A DNA stretch of 64,000 bases from Gloeobacter violaceus PCC 7421 (GTDB lineage Bacteria > Cyanobacteriota > Cyanobacteriia > Gloeobacterales > Gloeobacteraceae): positions 4,588,001-4,652,000 of the forward strand of contig NC_005125.1 in assembly GCF_000011385.1 (NCBI RefSeq). Direction: 5' to 3'. A model generated the notes under the pieces. That model saw only the letters and a list, made by a program, of their open reading frames with translations, had not been told where the DNA came from and made no database searches. Within the stretch, counting starts at the first letter, position 1; every line of letters starts with the position of its first letter. The position numbers and the translations under genes are program-made. Below are positions 52,468 to 62,742 of the stretch, in pieces.

Positions 52468-54156
52468 TTAGCTGCGCAGGACGGGCTGGGCGGCCGGGGG
52501 GGTGAGGCGCTCGCGCAGGCGGTCGAGGGCCTGATCGACGAGCTTGCGCGGCTGGATGGCCGGGCGGACCAGATTCCAGAGACGCCCCAGCTCGTGAGTG
52601 TGCAGGCGGTCGCCCTCGGTAAGGGCCAGCACCAACCGCTCACGGATAAAGGATCCGTCCTTGGAAAACAGCGATTCGAGGCCGTACTGAGCCGCGGGCA
52701 GCAGGTCGAAACTGCCGCCGGTGCCTGCGATCTGGATGAGGTTTTCGAGGCGGTGCCACTGGAAGCGGCCGTCTTTGAAGAGAATATCCAGCAGACGCTG
52801 GCGCAACCGGGGCGATTCGCCGGTGAGCAGGCGGCGGGCCACGTAGGGGTAAGCCACCTGGATAATCTTAAAATCGGGGGTCAGCGAGAGGGCGATTCCC
52901 TCCTGGGTGATCAGCGAACGGATGATCAGCGCGAACTTGGCGGGCACCCGGAAGGGGTACTCGTACACCAGGTCCGAAAAACGATCGGTGATCGTCTTGA
53001 AGTTAAAATCCTGGACCTTCTGGCCGATGATGTCCCCCAGAACCAATTCCAGGGCGGGCACGATGGGAGCCACGTCGGTGCCGGGGGCGAGAAAGCCCAG
53101 TTTGACGTAATCGTGGGCAAGCGCCTTGTACTCGCGGTTAATCAGGTGCACCAGCGAATCGACGAGGTTTTCTTTAGTTTCCTCCGAAAGCTGGTCCATC
53201 ATCCCGAAGTCGATGTAGGCCATGCGGCCGTCGCGCATCGCAAACAGGTTGCCCGGGTGCGGGTCGGCATGAAAAAATCCGTATTCCAAAAGCTGCTTGA
53301 GGCCTGCCTCGACGCCGATGCGCACCAGCGATTCGATGTCGAGCCCGGCGGCTTTGACCGCGGCGACATCGGTGAGCTTAATGCCGTCGATCCACTCCAG
53401 GGTGAGCACTTTGCGGCTGCTGTAGTCGCGGTAGATCCTGGGCACATAAACGGTCGGGTCGCTCTCGAAGTAGCGGGCGAAGCGCTCGGCGTTGGTCGCT
53501 TCGTTTTCGTAGTCGATCTCTTCAAAAAGCTTGTTGCCGAATTCATCGACGATGCTCGCCAGGTCGTGGCCCAGATTCAACGGCAGCCGGCCTGCGAAGC
53601 GCGCGCAAAACCAGCGCAACAGGGTCAGGTCGAGGGTGAGCTTGCCCACCAGGTCGGGGCGCTGCACTTTGACGGCCACCTTTTCGCCGGTGTGCAGTTG
53701 GGCACGGTAAACCTGTCCCAGCGAGGCGGCGGCCACCGGCGTCGGGTCGATGCGGGCGAAAACTTCTTGGGCGGGGCGGCCCAGTTCGCTTTTGATGTAC
53801 TCGAAGGCGACCGCGTTATCGAAAGGAGGCAGCTGATCCTGCAGCCGGGTCATCTCCTCCATGTAGTCCTTGGGCAGCAGATCCGGCCGCGTCGAGAGCG
53901 CCTGACCCACCTTGATGCTGCCGGGACCGAGGTCGGTGAGCAACTGCCGCAGTTGCGACGCCCGCTTGCGCCGGTTGCGCTCGATAGAGCCGCTCAGCTT
54001 GTCCCCCCAGAGCTGCAGGCCAAAGATCAAAAAGGCAAAGCTCACAGCGAGGGCACGGCGTAAAATCACCAGCGGACGTCTGCGGTAGTAGGCGCCTATG
54101 AGTTGGGGATCGTAGCTGCGCAGATCCTGAATGCTTGCGAGGTGGGTGCTGCTCAC
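52468..54156 (-). CDS. ABC1/UbiB-family atypical kinase
   Basis: This 562-aa protein belongs to the ABC1K (UbiB/COQ8) family. The KxGQ motif lies in GPGSIKVGQALSTRPDLLP, the Ala-rich nucleotide loop in PVAAASLGQVYRAQL, the Lys in VAVKVQRPDL, and the catalytic region in FFHADPHPGNLFAM with IDFGMMDQL. It has an N-terminal membrane-associated helix (LAVSFAFLIFGLQLWG). Cyanobacterial and plastid members influence prenylquinone and tocopherol metabolism, which may link to chlP. Monocistronic. Confidence 0.95.
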   Translation of the reverse strand: MSSTHLASIQDLRSYDPQLIGAYYRRRPLVILRRALAVSFAFLIFGLQLWGDKLSGSIERNRRKRASQLRQLLTDLGPGSIKVGQALSTRPDLLPKDYMEEMTRLQDQLPPFDNAVAFEYIKSELGRPAQEVFARIDPTPVAAASLGQVYRAQLHTGEKVAVKVQRPDLVGKLTLDLTLLRWFCARFAGRLPLNLGHDLASIVDEFGNKLFEEIDYENEATNAERFARYFESDPTVYVPRIYRDYSSRKVLTLEWIDGIKLTDVAAVKAAGLDIESLVRIGVEAGLKQLLEYGFFHADPHPGNLFAMRDGRMAYIDFGMMDQLSEETKENLVDSLVHLINREYKALAHDYVKLGFLAPGTDVAPIVPALELVLGDIIGQKVQDFNFKTITDRFSDLVYEYPFRVPAKFALIIRSLITQEGIALSLTPDFKIIQVAYPYVARRLLTGESPRLRQRLLDILFKDGRFQWHRLENLIQIAGTGGSFDLLPAAQYGLESLFSKDGSFIRERLVLALTEGDRLHTHELGRLWNLVRPAIQPRKLVDQALDRLRERLTPPAAQPVLRS

Positions 54157-54327
54157 GCCGGTACGGCTTTAAACGAAAGTTAACTTCTTTTTACCATTGT
54201 CACCGATTCTTCACCGCGGATCAACGTGCAGACGGCAAAATGTTCGCCCGGCTACACTTGCACAAAGCGACAGTTGCTTTAGTATGAAAAAGTTCCGGGT
54301 GAGGCAATTGCAAGGAGCAGGGCGGCG

Positions 54328-54925
54328 ATGCGGATAAGCGTCCTTTGGCAAGGCCTGCTGGTGTCTGTACTGCTGATGCCTGTCCTGCTGCCGGTGCAGG
54401 CGGCTTCTGCGATGGCGATGGTCCAGGTGCACTTCGACGATGCGAGCGGTGAGCTGAAGCGCATCTCGGGCGACCTGGGTCCGGCGCAGACTCCCGAGAT
54501 GCTCCGCACGACAATCGACAAATACCGTGCCTTGTTTCTGGATCCCGAGGCGCTGACGGGGTTGCGTTTCACCCGGCTGTCGTTTGTCGACAACACCGAA
54601 ATTTATCAATTCCAGCAAACCTACGAGGGACTCGAAGTCTTCGGTTCCTCGCTGATTGTGAGTGTGTCCAACGGCCGGCTCAAGACCCTCATCAACGACC
54701 TGCGGCCCAATTTGCAACTGGATACCCGCCCGGGCATCGAGCGTGAGGAAGCCGAGCGCGTCGCCCGCGCCGCCTTGCACTCGCAGAAGGAGCAGGCGCG
54801 CACACGGCTGGTGGTCTACGCCCGCTCGGAGGAGTTGGCGATTCTCGCCTACGCCGTCGCCTTCGACCGCTCGACGGTGCTCGTGGACGCCCGCAGCGCC
54901 CGCATTATCGGCGTCGAACCGCAGT

Positions 54926-54942
<17 letters not shown>
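54328..54942 (+). CDS. Exported FTP/PepSY-like propeptide-domain protein
   Basis: This 204-aa protein has a signal peptide ([20 protein letters not shown], then VQAASA). A region resembling the fungalysin/thermolysin propeptide motif follows: [49 protein letters not shown] PepSY-like part comes next ([25 protein letters not shown]). No protease domain follows, so it may be a free-standing inhibitor or chaperone of a secreted metalloprotease. The stop lies 17 nt inside the convergent lipB gene. Confidence 0.7.
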
Positions 54943-55593
<651 letters not shown>

Positions 55594-55594
<1 letters not shown>

Positions 55595-56802
55595 CAGCTC
55601 GGCACCAGGCGGCGAAAGTGCTTTTTGCCCACCTGCAATACCGCCCCCGTCAGTTCCGCCGCCTCGGCAAATCCGCAGTTCGGATCGGTTATCCGCTCCT
55701 GGTTGAGGCGCACCGCCCCGTTTTTGATCTGGCGCATGCCTTCGGAGACAGTCGGGCACAGCCCGGCTGCTTTGAGCAAGTTGGCAAGCCGCACCGGAAA
55801 GGCGATCTCGGTCAGGGAGAACTCCGGCACCGCCTCCAGATCCGCACCGGTCCCGCCGGAGCCGGTGACCATGGCTGCCGCCGCTTCCTGGGCGCGCAGA
55901 GCCTGCTCGGGCGAGTGCAGCCAACCGGTGACGGCGAGGGCCAGGCGTTTTTGCCGCTCGCGGGGGTTGGCGGACAGGGCAGAGACGCTCAAATCCGTGA
56001 GCAGCTCGAAGTACGTTTCCACCAGGGCGTCGGGGGTCTTCTCCAGCTTCGAGTACATCGTGAGCGGGTCTTCGGTGACGCCCACGTAATTGTCGAGGGA
56101 TTTGGACATTTTCTTGACGCCGTCGAGGCCCACCAGCAACGGCACCGTGAGGGCAAGCTGCGGCTTTTTGCCGAACAATTCTTGCAAGTTGCGGCCCATG
56201 AGCAAGTTAAAGCGTTGGTCGGTCCCGCCCAGTTCGATGTCGGCGTCGAGGGCGACCGAGTCGTAGCCTTGCATCAGCGGGTAGAGAAATTCGTGCAAGT
56301 AGATGGCCGTACCCGCCTCGTAGCGCTGGCCAAAGTCCTCTTTGGCGAGCATCTGGGCGACGCTGGTGGAGGCGAGGAGCTTGATAATTGCGGCCAGATC
56401 CAGACCCGATAGCCACTCGGTGTTGTTGCGCACTTCGAGTGTGTCGAAATTCAGAATCAGCCGGGCCTGGTCGAGATAGGTTTCGGCGTACTCCTCGACC
56501 TCAGCGGCACTCAGGCGCGGGCGGGCTTCGGACTTGCCGGTCGGGTCGCCTATCTGGGCGGTAAAGCCGCCGATGAGCAAGATGGCGGTGTGGCCCAGAT
56601 CTTGAAATTCGCGCAATTTGCGCAGTACGACCGTGTGCCCGAGGTGCAGATCCGGCCGGGTCGGATCGATCCCCAGTTTGACGCGCAGGGGCATTCTAGC
56701 GGTTTCAGCATCCGCGAGGCGCCGGGTGAGCGCCTCCGCTCCGCCCGGGAAAATTTCTGCCACGCCGTGCCCACTCAGGCGCTCCACTTGCCGCTCGTCC
56801 AT
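55594..56802 (-). CDS. tyrS: Tyrosyl-tRNA synthetase
   Basis: A class I aminoacyl-tRNA synthetase of 402 aa. The HIGH-type motif is in [17 protein letters not shown], the KMSKS loop is [13 protein letters not shown], and an S4 RNA-binding domain ends the protein ([15 protein letters not shown]). The sequence around HLGH resembles the TyrZ-type bacterial enzyme. The Met at 56802 is preferred; the 25 residues upstream in frame are Pro/Arg-rich and overlap the preceding gene. It is followed by lipB and preceded by ycf51 on the same strand. Confidence 0.97.
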
Positions 56803-56827
56803 CGTCGTTTTGCAACGGTTCAACCAC

Positions 56828-57382
56828 CTATTTAACGGGCTTGGCCGTCTCGCCGGCAATGCGGCGCGCCTCGGCAAGGGCCGCTTCGTCCACTTTGATC
56901 GCAGGCTCCTGCTCCTGAGTCTGCCCGGCTTTGCGCTCGAGGGAGCCCACGTAGAGGACGCGCGTCACCCCGGGCCGGGGGTGTACCACCGTGCGCGCTT
57001 GGATCAAGAACGTCCCGCCCCCGGCGAGGCTGCGGCCGGTGGAACGCAGATCCACCGCCGCCTGGCGCAGCGTGGTGGCGAGCGCCGCCACAGTGATGGT
57101 GGGAGCGACGACGATCACCGCCCGGTTCGCCCCCCGGTCGAAAACGATGCTGAATTTTTCGGCTCCCGGCACCTTTGGGCGGACGATCGAAGGCAGGATG
57201 GCGAGGGTCCAGACCCCTGAGGTGAGCACGACCAGAAACGCGGTGGTGCCGAAGGCCCGAAAGCGCCATTTCTGCTTGGTCAGCCAGGCCACCAGGGTCA
57301 CTGCCGCCGCCAGGATGGTGACGATCCCGAGGATATTGCCCACCTGTGTAAAAAACTCGCCCACGCGCTTTGCCTGTCCCAA
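56828..57382 (-). CDS. ycf51: Ycf51 family membrane protein
   Basis: This protein of about 184 aa is conserved in cyanobacteria and some plastids (also DUF2518). Two N-terminal membrane helices ([20 protein letters not shown] and [20 protein letters not shown]) are followed by [20 protein letters not shown], then [20 protein letters not shown] and [10 protein letters not shown]. Function is unknown. The start is a TTG (57382) or an in-frame GTG at 57364. It ends 26 nt before tyrS. Confidence 0.88.
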
Positions 57383-57457
57383 TCGCCGTTATCATGATCG
57401 TCCAAAAAACGGCGTTTGTTGGGATAACAATAAAAGGGCAGCTACAGGTCGGCTTCG

Positions 57458-57721
57458 ATGGACACAGAAGACGTGCGCGCCCTCATCCTCCAGACCTTTC
57501 CCGACGCCTCCGTCGAGGTGCAGGATTTCACCGGCACCGGCGACCATTTTCAGGCCATGGTCGTCTCGGAGCGCTTCGCCGGCCTCACGATGATCAAGCA
57601 GCACAAACTGGTCTACCAGAGCGTGCAAAATTACATCGACGACGGTCGTATCCACGCCTTGGCTCTGCGCACCTACACCCCCGAGCAGTGGCGGCGCGCC
57701 TCGGTGCAGGTCGAACTCTAG
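57458..57721 (+). CDS. bolA: BolA family protein
   Basis: BolA/IbaG proteins bind monothiol glutaredoxins and [2Fe-2S] clusters and can bind DNA. The 87-aa protein has the class II KH-like fold with VRALILQTFPDASVEVQDFT, DHFQAMVVSERFAGLTMI and KQHKLVYQSVQNYI, with the family His residues. In many cyanobacteria a glutaredoxin gene is next door; here rplM follows instead. ATG 57458 is preceded by weak ribosome binding sequence. Confidence 0.93.
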   Translation: MDTEDVRALILQTFPDASVEVQDFTGTGDHFQAMVVSERFAGLTMIKQHKLVYQSVQNYIDDGRIHALALRTYTPEQWRRASVQVEL

Positions 57722-57805
57722 CCTTCTCACCGGTTTTTGAGAAATCGGGTTAATTGTGTATAATTCTAATTTGTGTGCGCAACGGCACCACAGGAGCCAT
57801 TGACC

Positions 57806-58264
57806 GTGACAGCTAAGACATTTCTCCCCGCAGTTGACGAAATTGAGCGTCGCTGGCTGGTGGTAGATGCCGCCGGGCAACACCTTGGGCGGCTGGCGAG
57901 TGTCGTCGCCAATCTCATTCGGGGCAAGCATCGCCCCAACTTCACGCCCCACCTCGACACCGGCGACTTTGTGATCGTCGTCAACGCCGAAAAAGTCGAA
58001 GTAACCGGCAAAAAGTCCAGCCAGAAGCTTTATCGCCGCAGTTCCGGCCGCCCCGGCGGCATGAAAGTCGAGACCTTCAGCCATCTGCAGGCGCGCTTGC
58101 CCGAGCGCATCGTCGAGAAGGCCATCTGGGGCATGCTTCCCCACACCCGCCTCGGCCGCCAGCAATTTACCAAGTTAAAAGTCTACAAGGGGCCAGCCCA
58201 TCCCCACGCCGCCCAAAAACCCGAAGTCTTCGACCTGAGCACGGTCCTTGGAGGTCACTCGTGA
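57806..58264 (+). CDS. rplM: 50S ribosomal protein L13
   Basis: L13 is an early assembly protein of the large subunit. The 152-aa protein shows [39 protein letters not shown], and the [19 protein letters not shown] signature. The start is a GTG at 57806 with CAGGAG upstream. The TGA overlaps the rpsI GTG (GTGA), the standard rplM-rpsI pair. An AT-rich stretch just upstream (57750-57775, TAATTGTGTATAATTC) probably contains the operon promoter. Confidence 0.97.
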   Translation: MTAKTFLPAVDEIERRWLVVDAAGQHLGRLASVVANLIRGKHRPNFTPHLDTGDFVIVVNAEKVEVTGKKSSQKLYRRSSGRPGGMKVETFSHLQARLPERIVEKAIWGMLPHTRLGRQQFTKLKVYKGPAHPHAAQKPEVFDLSTVLGGHS

Positions 58265-58662
58265 GTCAAAATGCAGCCGTCTATTGGGGCACCGGCCGCC
58301 GCAAGTGCGCCATCGCCCGCGTGCGCCTCGTGCCGGGAAGCGGCGAACTGGTGATCAACGGTCGACCGGGCGATGAGTACCTGCACTTCCGTCAGCCGCT
58401 GATGAGCCTGGCGAAGGCGCCGCTAGAGACGTTGGGCCTCGAAAATCAGTACAATATTATAGTGAACGCGTCCGGTGGCGGCGTGGCCGGCCAGGCCGGT
58501 GCCATTCGCCTGGGGATTGCCCGGGCGCTGTGCGAGTTGTCCCCGGACAACCGTCGGCCCCTCAAGGTCGAGGGTTATCTCAGCCGCGATCCCCGCGCCA
58601 AGGAGCGTCGCAAGTACGGCCTGAAGAAGGCCCGCAAAGCCCCTCAATTCTCCAAGCGCTAG
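58261..58662 (+). CDS. rpsI: 30S ribosomal protein S9
   Basis: S9 contacts P-site tRNA through its basic C-terminal tail, here ending [17 protein letters not shown]. The 133-aa protein has [37 protein letters not shown] and [16 protein letters not shown], all characteristic. It begins with GTG overlapping rplM by 4 nt. Confidence 0.98.
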   Translation: MSQNAAVYWGTGRRKCAIARVRLVPGSGELVINGRPGDEYLHFRQPLMSLAKAPLETLGLENQYNIIVNASGGGVAGQAGAIRLGIARALCELSPDNRRPLKVEGYLSRDPRAKERRKYGLKKARKAPQFSKR

Positions 58663-58676
58663 CAGAGGCAAATCCC

Positions 58677-58901
58677 ATGCCCAAGGCCGGTATTCATCCT
58701 CGCTACGAGGAGGCCCGCATCGTCTGTGGTTGCGGTGCCATTTACGAGACCCGTTCCACCAAACCCGGCGTCACCAACGTCGAGATTTGCGCCAACTGCC
58801 ATCCCTTTTTTACCGGGCAGCAGAAAATCGTCGACGCCGAGGGCCGCGTCGATCGCTTCCTCAAGAAGTACGGCAATGTCCAGCCCCGCACCAAGCGCTA
58901 A
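58677..58901 (+). CDS. rpmE: 50S ribosomal protein L31
   Basis: A 74-aa L31 of the zinc-binding (C+) type. The cysteine pairs are in [14 protein letters not shown] and [15 protein letters not shown]. The end is VDRFLKKYG plus a basic tail. It follows rpsI by 14 nt and precedes prfA by 96 nt, the usual cyanobacterial order. Confidence 0.97.
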   Translation: MPKAGIHPRYEEARIVCGCGAIYETRSTKPGVTNVEICANCHPFFTGQQKIVDAEGRVDRFLKKYGNVQPRTKR

Positions 58902-58917
58902 AGCCGCCATGTACCGT

Positions 58918-58994
58918 TGTGCTCCTCTGCCGTTCCATTAGCGTCGCTGCCTGTTGACCGATCGACAGCACACTTTGATTTGCGGAGGAGCACA
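58918..58994 (+). promoter_or_regulatory. Long-range stem masking the prfA ribosome binding site
   Basis: TGTGCTCCTCTGC (58918-58930) can pair with GCGGAGGAGCACA (58982-58994): 12 Watson-Crick pairs and one T-G wobble. The right arm contains the GGAGGAG Shine-Dalgarno sequence of prfA (ATG at 58998). The 51-nt loop holds a second small stem, CTGTTGA with TCGACAG. In RNA this would hide the ribosome binding site unless opened. The pairing is seen in the sequence; a regulatory role is inference. Confidence 0.55.
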
Positions 58995-58997
58995 CCC

Positions 58998-60092
58998 ATG
59001 GCCAGTCCCGATTTAATGGTTCAAAAGCTCAACGACATCGAGCGAACCTATAACGATTTGACTACTCGCCTAGGCGACCCAAGCCTGGCAAGCAACCCCC
59101 AGGAGATGCTGCGCATCGTGCGCATGCGCGCGGGCCTGGAGCGTACGGTCGAAGCCTACGACCATTGGCAGCGGCTGTGTGCAGAACGCAACGCCGTTCG
59201 CCAGATGATTCGCGACGAGCAAGATCCCGAGTTGCGCGAACTGGCCGAAGAGGAGCACACCGGCCTCGAGGAGCGCATCGCCCGGCTCGAAGACGAGATT
59301 ACGCTGCTGCTGTTGCCGCGCGATCCCAATGACGACAAGAACGTCATGCTCGAAATTCGGGCTGGGACAGGCGGTGATGAGGCGGCTATCTTCGCGGGCG
59401 ACCTGATGCGCATGTACATCCGCTACGCGGAGGGCCAGGGCTGGTCGGTGAAGCTTGCCAGCGAATCGCCCGCCGAGATGGGCGGCTTCAAAGAAGTGAT
59501 CCTCGAAATTCGCGGCGAGAGCGTGTATTCCAAGCTCAAATTCGAAGCGGGGGTCCACCGTGTCCAGCGCGTGCCGGTCACCGAGACCCAGGGGCGCGTG
59601 CATACTTCCACGGCCACGGTCGCGATCATGCCCGAGGTCGAAGAAGTGGACGTCGAGATCAATCCCAACGACATCGAGATCACCACGACCCGTTCGGGCG
59701 GTGCGGGCGGTCAGAACGTCAACAAGGTAGAAACGGCGGTGCATCTGGTCCACAAGCCCTCCGGCATCCATATCCACTGCCAGGAGGAGCGCTCGCAGTT
59801 GCAAAATAAAGCGCGCGCCATGCAGATTCTGCGCGTCAAGCTCTACGACATCAAACAGCGCGAGCAGCACGAGCAGGTCTCCGGGCTGCGTCGTTCCCAG
59901 GTCGGTACCGGCGATCGATCTGAAAAAATCCGCACCTACAACTACAAAGACAACCGGGTGACCGACCACCGCCTGAGCCAGAACTTCACCCTCAACACCG
60001 CCATTGAGGGCGAAATCGAAACGCTCATCCAATCGGCCATCGCTGCCGCCCAGCGCGAACAACTCGCGGAACTGGCCCGCAGCAGCGGATGA
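58998..60092 (+). CDS. prfA: Peptide chain release factor 1
   Basis: RF1 ends translation at UAA and UAG. The 364-aa protein has the stop-codon recognition motif PVT ([14 protein letters not shown]) and the hydrolysis motif GGQ in [22 protein letters not shown] 58998 follows GGAGGAG. The stop overlaps era (ATGA). Many genes in this window end in TAG, so RF1 level matters here. The leader could fold over the ribosome binding site. Confidence 0.98.
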   Translation: MASPDLMVQKLNDIERTYNDLTTRLGDPSLASNPQEMLRIVRMRAGLERTVEAYDHWQRLCAERNAVRQMIRDEQDPELRELAEEEHTGLEERIARLEDEITLLLLPRDPNDDKNVMLEIRAGTGGDEAAIFAGDLMRMYIRYAEGQGWSVKLASESPAEMGGFKEVILEIRGESVYSKLKFEAGVHRVQRVPVTETQGRVHTSTATVAIMPEVEEVDVEINPNDIEITTTRSGGAGGQNVNKVETAVHLVHKPSGIHIHCQEERSQLQNKARAMQILRVKLYDIKQREQHEQVSGLRRSQVGTGDRSEKIRTYNYKDNRVTDHRLSQNFTLNTAIEGEIETLIQSAIAAAQREQLAELARSSG

Positions 60093-61003
60093 TTATCCCC
60101 GAAGCGCCGCCGGGCTTTCGCTCGGGTTTTGTCGCCATCGTCGGCCGCCCCAACGTCGGCAAATCGACGCTGGTCAACCGGCTGGTGGGCGAGAAAGTCG
60201 CTATCGTCTCCCCAACTGCCCAGACGACCCGCAACCGCCTGCGGGGCATTCTCACATTGCCCACCGCTCAGATCATTCTGGTAGATACACCAGGGATCCA
60301 TAAGCCTCAGCACCGTCTGGGCGAAGTGCTGGTTCACAATGCCCGCAGCGCAGCGGGATCCGCTGACGGGATTGTCTTGGTCGTCGATGGCTCGGTGGAA
60401 GCCGGGGCGGGCGACCGGTTCATTGCCGAGAGCCTCAAAGGGAGCAAAGCGCCTGTCTGGCCGGTGCTCAACAAAGTCGATCGCCGCTCTCGAAATCAGG
60501 TGGAACCTATCCGCGAGAGTTACCGCAAGCTGTTCGACCCGGAACTGGTGTTCTACGAAATTTCGGCCCTCAAAGGTTCCGGGATTGAACCTCTAATGGA
60601 GAGCATTATTTCAAGCCTGCCCGAAGGGCCGTACTACTACCCGCCGGATCTGTTCACCGATCAACCCGAGCGGTTCATCATGGGCGAACTCGTCCGCGAA
60701 CAGGTGCTGCTTGCTACCCGCGAGGAAGTACCCCATTCGGTGGCAGTGGTGATCGACAAAGTCGAAGAAGGCGAAACTCTCACCCGCGTGCTCGCCACGA
60801 TCATGGTAGAGCGGGATTCCCAGAAGATTATTTTGATTGGCAAGGGCGGTCAGATGCTCAAGGCAATCGGCACCGGTGCCCGCCACCAAATGCAGAAACT
60901 GGTGGGCCACCAGATTTACTTGCAGCTATTTGTGAAGGTCAAGGAGCGTTGGCGCCAGTCCGACTCGACGCTGCGGGATTTGGGGTACCGCCGGGAGCAG
61001 TGA
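60089..61003 (+). CDS. era: GTPase Era
   Basis: Era binds the 3' end of 16S rRNA during 30S assembly. The 304-aa protein has P-loop [14 protein letters not shown], switch [13 protein letters not shown]3 [15 protein letters not shown]4 NKVD and a C-terminal KH domain ([31 protein letters not shown]). Its ATG overlaps the prfA stop. Its last 65 bases overlap the convergent M28 peptidase gene, so the two mRNAs would be complementary there. Confidence 0.98.
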   Translation: MIIPEAPPGFRSGFVAIVGRPNVGKSTLVNRLVGEKVAIVSPTAQTTRNRLRGILTLPTAQIILVDTPGIHKPQHRLGEVLVHNARSAAGSADGIVLVVDGSVEAGAGDRFIAESLKGSKAPVWPVLNKVDRRSRNQVEPIRESYRKLFDPELVFYEISALKGSGIEPLMESIISSLPEGPYYYPPDLFTDQPERFIMGELVREQVLLATREEVPHSVAVVIDKVEEGETLTRVLATIMVERDSQKIILIGKGGQMLKAIGTGARHQMQKLVGHQIYLQLFVKVKERWRQSDSTLRDLGYRREQ

Positions 61004-62603
61004 GGGCGAAGCGTTTAAAGAAGCTCGCTGCGTTCCACTCGGGACGCTCCGACTGGTTGGCGACTCGCACCAACAGTCCTTCGATGATCCGGTTGAATTT
61101 GGCGGCGGCTTCGAGGTCCACCGGTTGGTTGATGTCGTCCGACGGGGCGTGGTAGCGGGTCGTCAGCCACGCTTTTTGAAGTTTCTCCTCGGCCGAACCC
61201 TTTTCGTAGCCGAACTTGAAAGCCAGAGCCGGCACGCCGGTGCGGATGAAACTGTACTGATCGGAGCGCACGAAGCTGTTGCGGTTGGGCTCCGGGTCGC
61301 TGATGACTGTCACGCCGACTTGCCCGGCCGACTCGCGCAAAGGCTGCGCCAGGTTCGATTCTTCGAGGCCCAGCGCCGTCAGGCGCGTGAGCGGGTGGAT
61401 GGGCAGGAACATGTCCATGTTGAAATTGGCCACGAGCGGCCTCATCGTCGGGCGGTTGGCAAAGAACTTCGAGCCGAGCAGCCCCTTTTCCTCGCCGCAG
61501 ACGGCCAGAAACACGACCGAGCGCTTGAGCTTGAGGTTCTGGGCGCGCATGCCCGCAGCCACGTCGATGAGCGTCGCCACCCCGGCGGCGTTGTCCATCG
61601 CCCCGTTGTAGATGCGGTCACCGCCAATCGGTTCACCGATCCCCAGGTGATCGAGATGGGCCGAGAGCACGATGTACTCGTTTTTGAGCTTCGGATCGCT
61701 TCCAGGCAGCATCGCGGCGACATTCGCCGAGGTGAGCGTGTCGCTTTTGACGCTCACCTGCGCCTTGAGCACGGCGGGGATGGCGAATTTGGGCAGCGGT
61801 TTTTCGGTGTCGGCGGCAGCCAGGATCTGGGCAAAGGTGACGCCCGAACCGGCAAGCAGCTTGTCCATGCTGGCCGGGTTCATCCCGACGGTCAAAACCA
61901 AATCGGGCGCGTCCTGGAGGGCGGATTCGGCGAGCACCATCGACGGAAAAAAGCGCAACAGCTTCGAGCGCTCCCAGGGGATGTCCATGATCCTGGGGTT
62001 CTGCACCGTGATCAGCCCCACCGCCCCGGCCTGCTTCAGAAATTTCCAGCGCTCGGCCACCGATCCGTAGTGCGAGCGCAACGCACCGGGGATCGCCGCC
62101 GGGCCGCCGCTGAGGACAACGGCAATCTTGCCTTGAAGGTCCAGCCCCGCCAGGTCGTCGTAATTGTTTTCGGGCACCGTGAGGCCGTAGCCTGCGAAGA
62201 CCAGGGGCGCTTCAAGATTGGGCGCGATACCGTTGCGCACGCCGATGACCGCGTCGTCGCCAATGGCCAGCGCTTCGAATGTGCCCCCGCGCATCAGCGT
62301 CAGGCTGGAGCGGCCCTCATCGAGCACACGGCTTTGAAACTTGACCGGCTGCAGATAACCTTCGCTCCCGGCGGGCAACGCCCCCGCCCGCTTGAATTGC
62401 TCCGCGACGTAGCGCGCCGCTTGCAGATAGCTCTCGCTGCCGGTGTTGCGGCCTTCAAGGCGGTCGTCGGCTAGAAACCGGACGTGGGACCACCAGTCCT
62501 TGCCCGACCCGGCGGCGTTGTCCGTCTGGGCAGAAGCGGCAGGACCAAGGGCGGTGGCGCAGATGAGCGCGGTGCAGGCGAGCAGGCGTCGGATTGGGAG
62601 CAT
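60939..62603 (-). CDS. Secreted M28-family metallopeptidase with PA domain
   Basis: This 554-aa protein has a signal peptide (LLACTALICATALGPAASAQ) and a PA-like insertion (APLVFAGYGLTVPENNYDDL). Its M28 zinc aminopeptidase domain has ligands in VLSAHLDHLGIG (His), YNGAMDNAAGVATLI (bridging Asp), VCGEEKGLLGSKFF (Glu pair), NFNMDMF (Asp) and RYHAPSDDINQ (His). It should cleave N-terminal residues in the periplasm or outside. The C-terminal tail of about 40 residues ([18 protein letters not shown]) extends into the era gene on the other strand. Confidence 0.92.
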   Translation of the reverse strand: MLPIRRLLACTALICATALGPAASAQTDNAAGSGKDWWSHVRFLADDRLEGRNTGSESYLQAARYVAEQFKRAGALPAGSEGYLQPVKFQSRVLDEGRSSLTLMRGGTFEALAIGDDAVIGVRNGIAPNLEAPLVFAGYGLTVPENNYDDLAGLDLQGKIAVVLSGGPAAIPGALRSHYGSVAERWKFLKQAGAVGLITVQNPRIMDIPWERSKLLRFFPSMVLAESALQDAPDLVLTVGMNPASMDKLLAGSGVTFAQILAAADTEKPLPKFAIPAVLKAQVSVKSDTLTSANVAAMLPGSDPKLKNEYIVLSAHLDHLGIGEPIGGDRIYNGAMDNAAGVATLIDVAAGMRAQNLKLKRSVVFLAVCGEEKGLLGSKFFANRPTMRPLVANFNMDMFLPIHPLTRLTALGLEESNLAQPLRESAGQVGVTVISDPEPNRNSFVRSDQYSFIRTGVPALAFKFGYEKGSAEEKLQKAWLTTRYHAPSDDINQPVDLEAAAKFNRIIEGLLVRVANQSERPEWNAASFFKRFALTAPGGTPNPAASSRTGANAP

Positions 62604-62742
62604 GGCGATAGACGGGATTTCTCAGACCAGTCTACAAGCCGCTGCCGGGGCGGGCTGACAAAAAGTCCGTCGTCCTACAACGGAAAAATATGTGACGGGG
62701 GTTCTAAAATCAAAACTACTTATCCTTAGCAGGGGAGGCCCC

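Noticed and set aside
58917-60092. Longer prfA starting in the intergenic spacer
   Set aside because: The extra 27 residues do not resemble RF1; the ATG at 58998 has a strong Shine-Dalgarno sequence.
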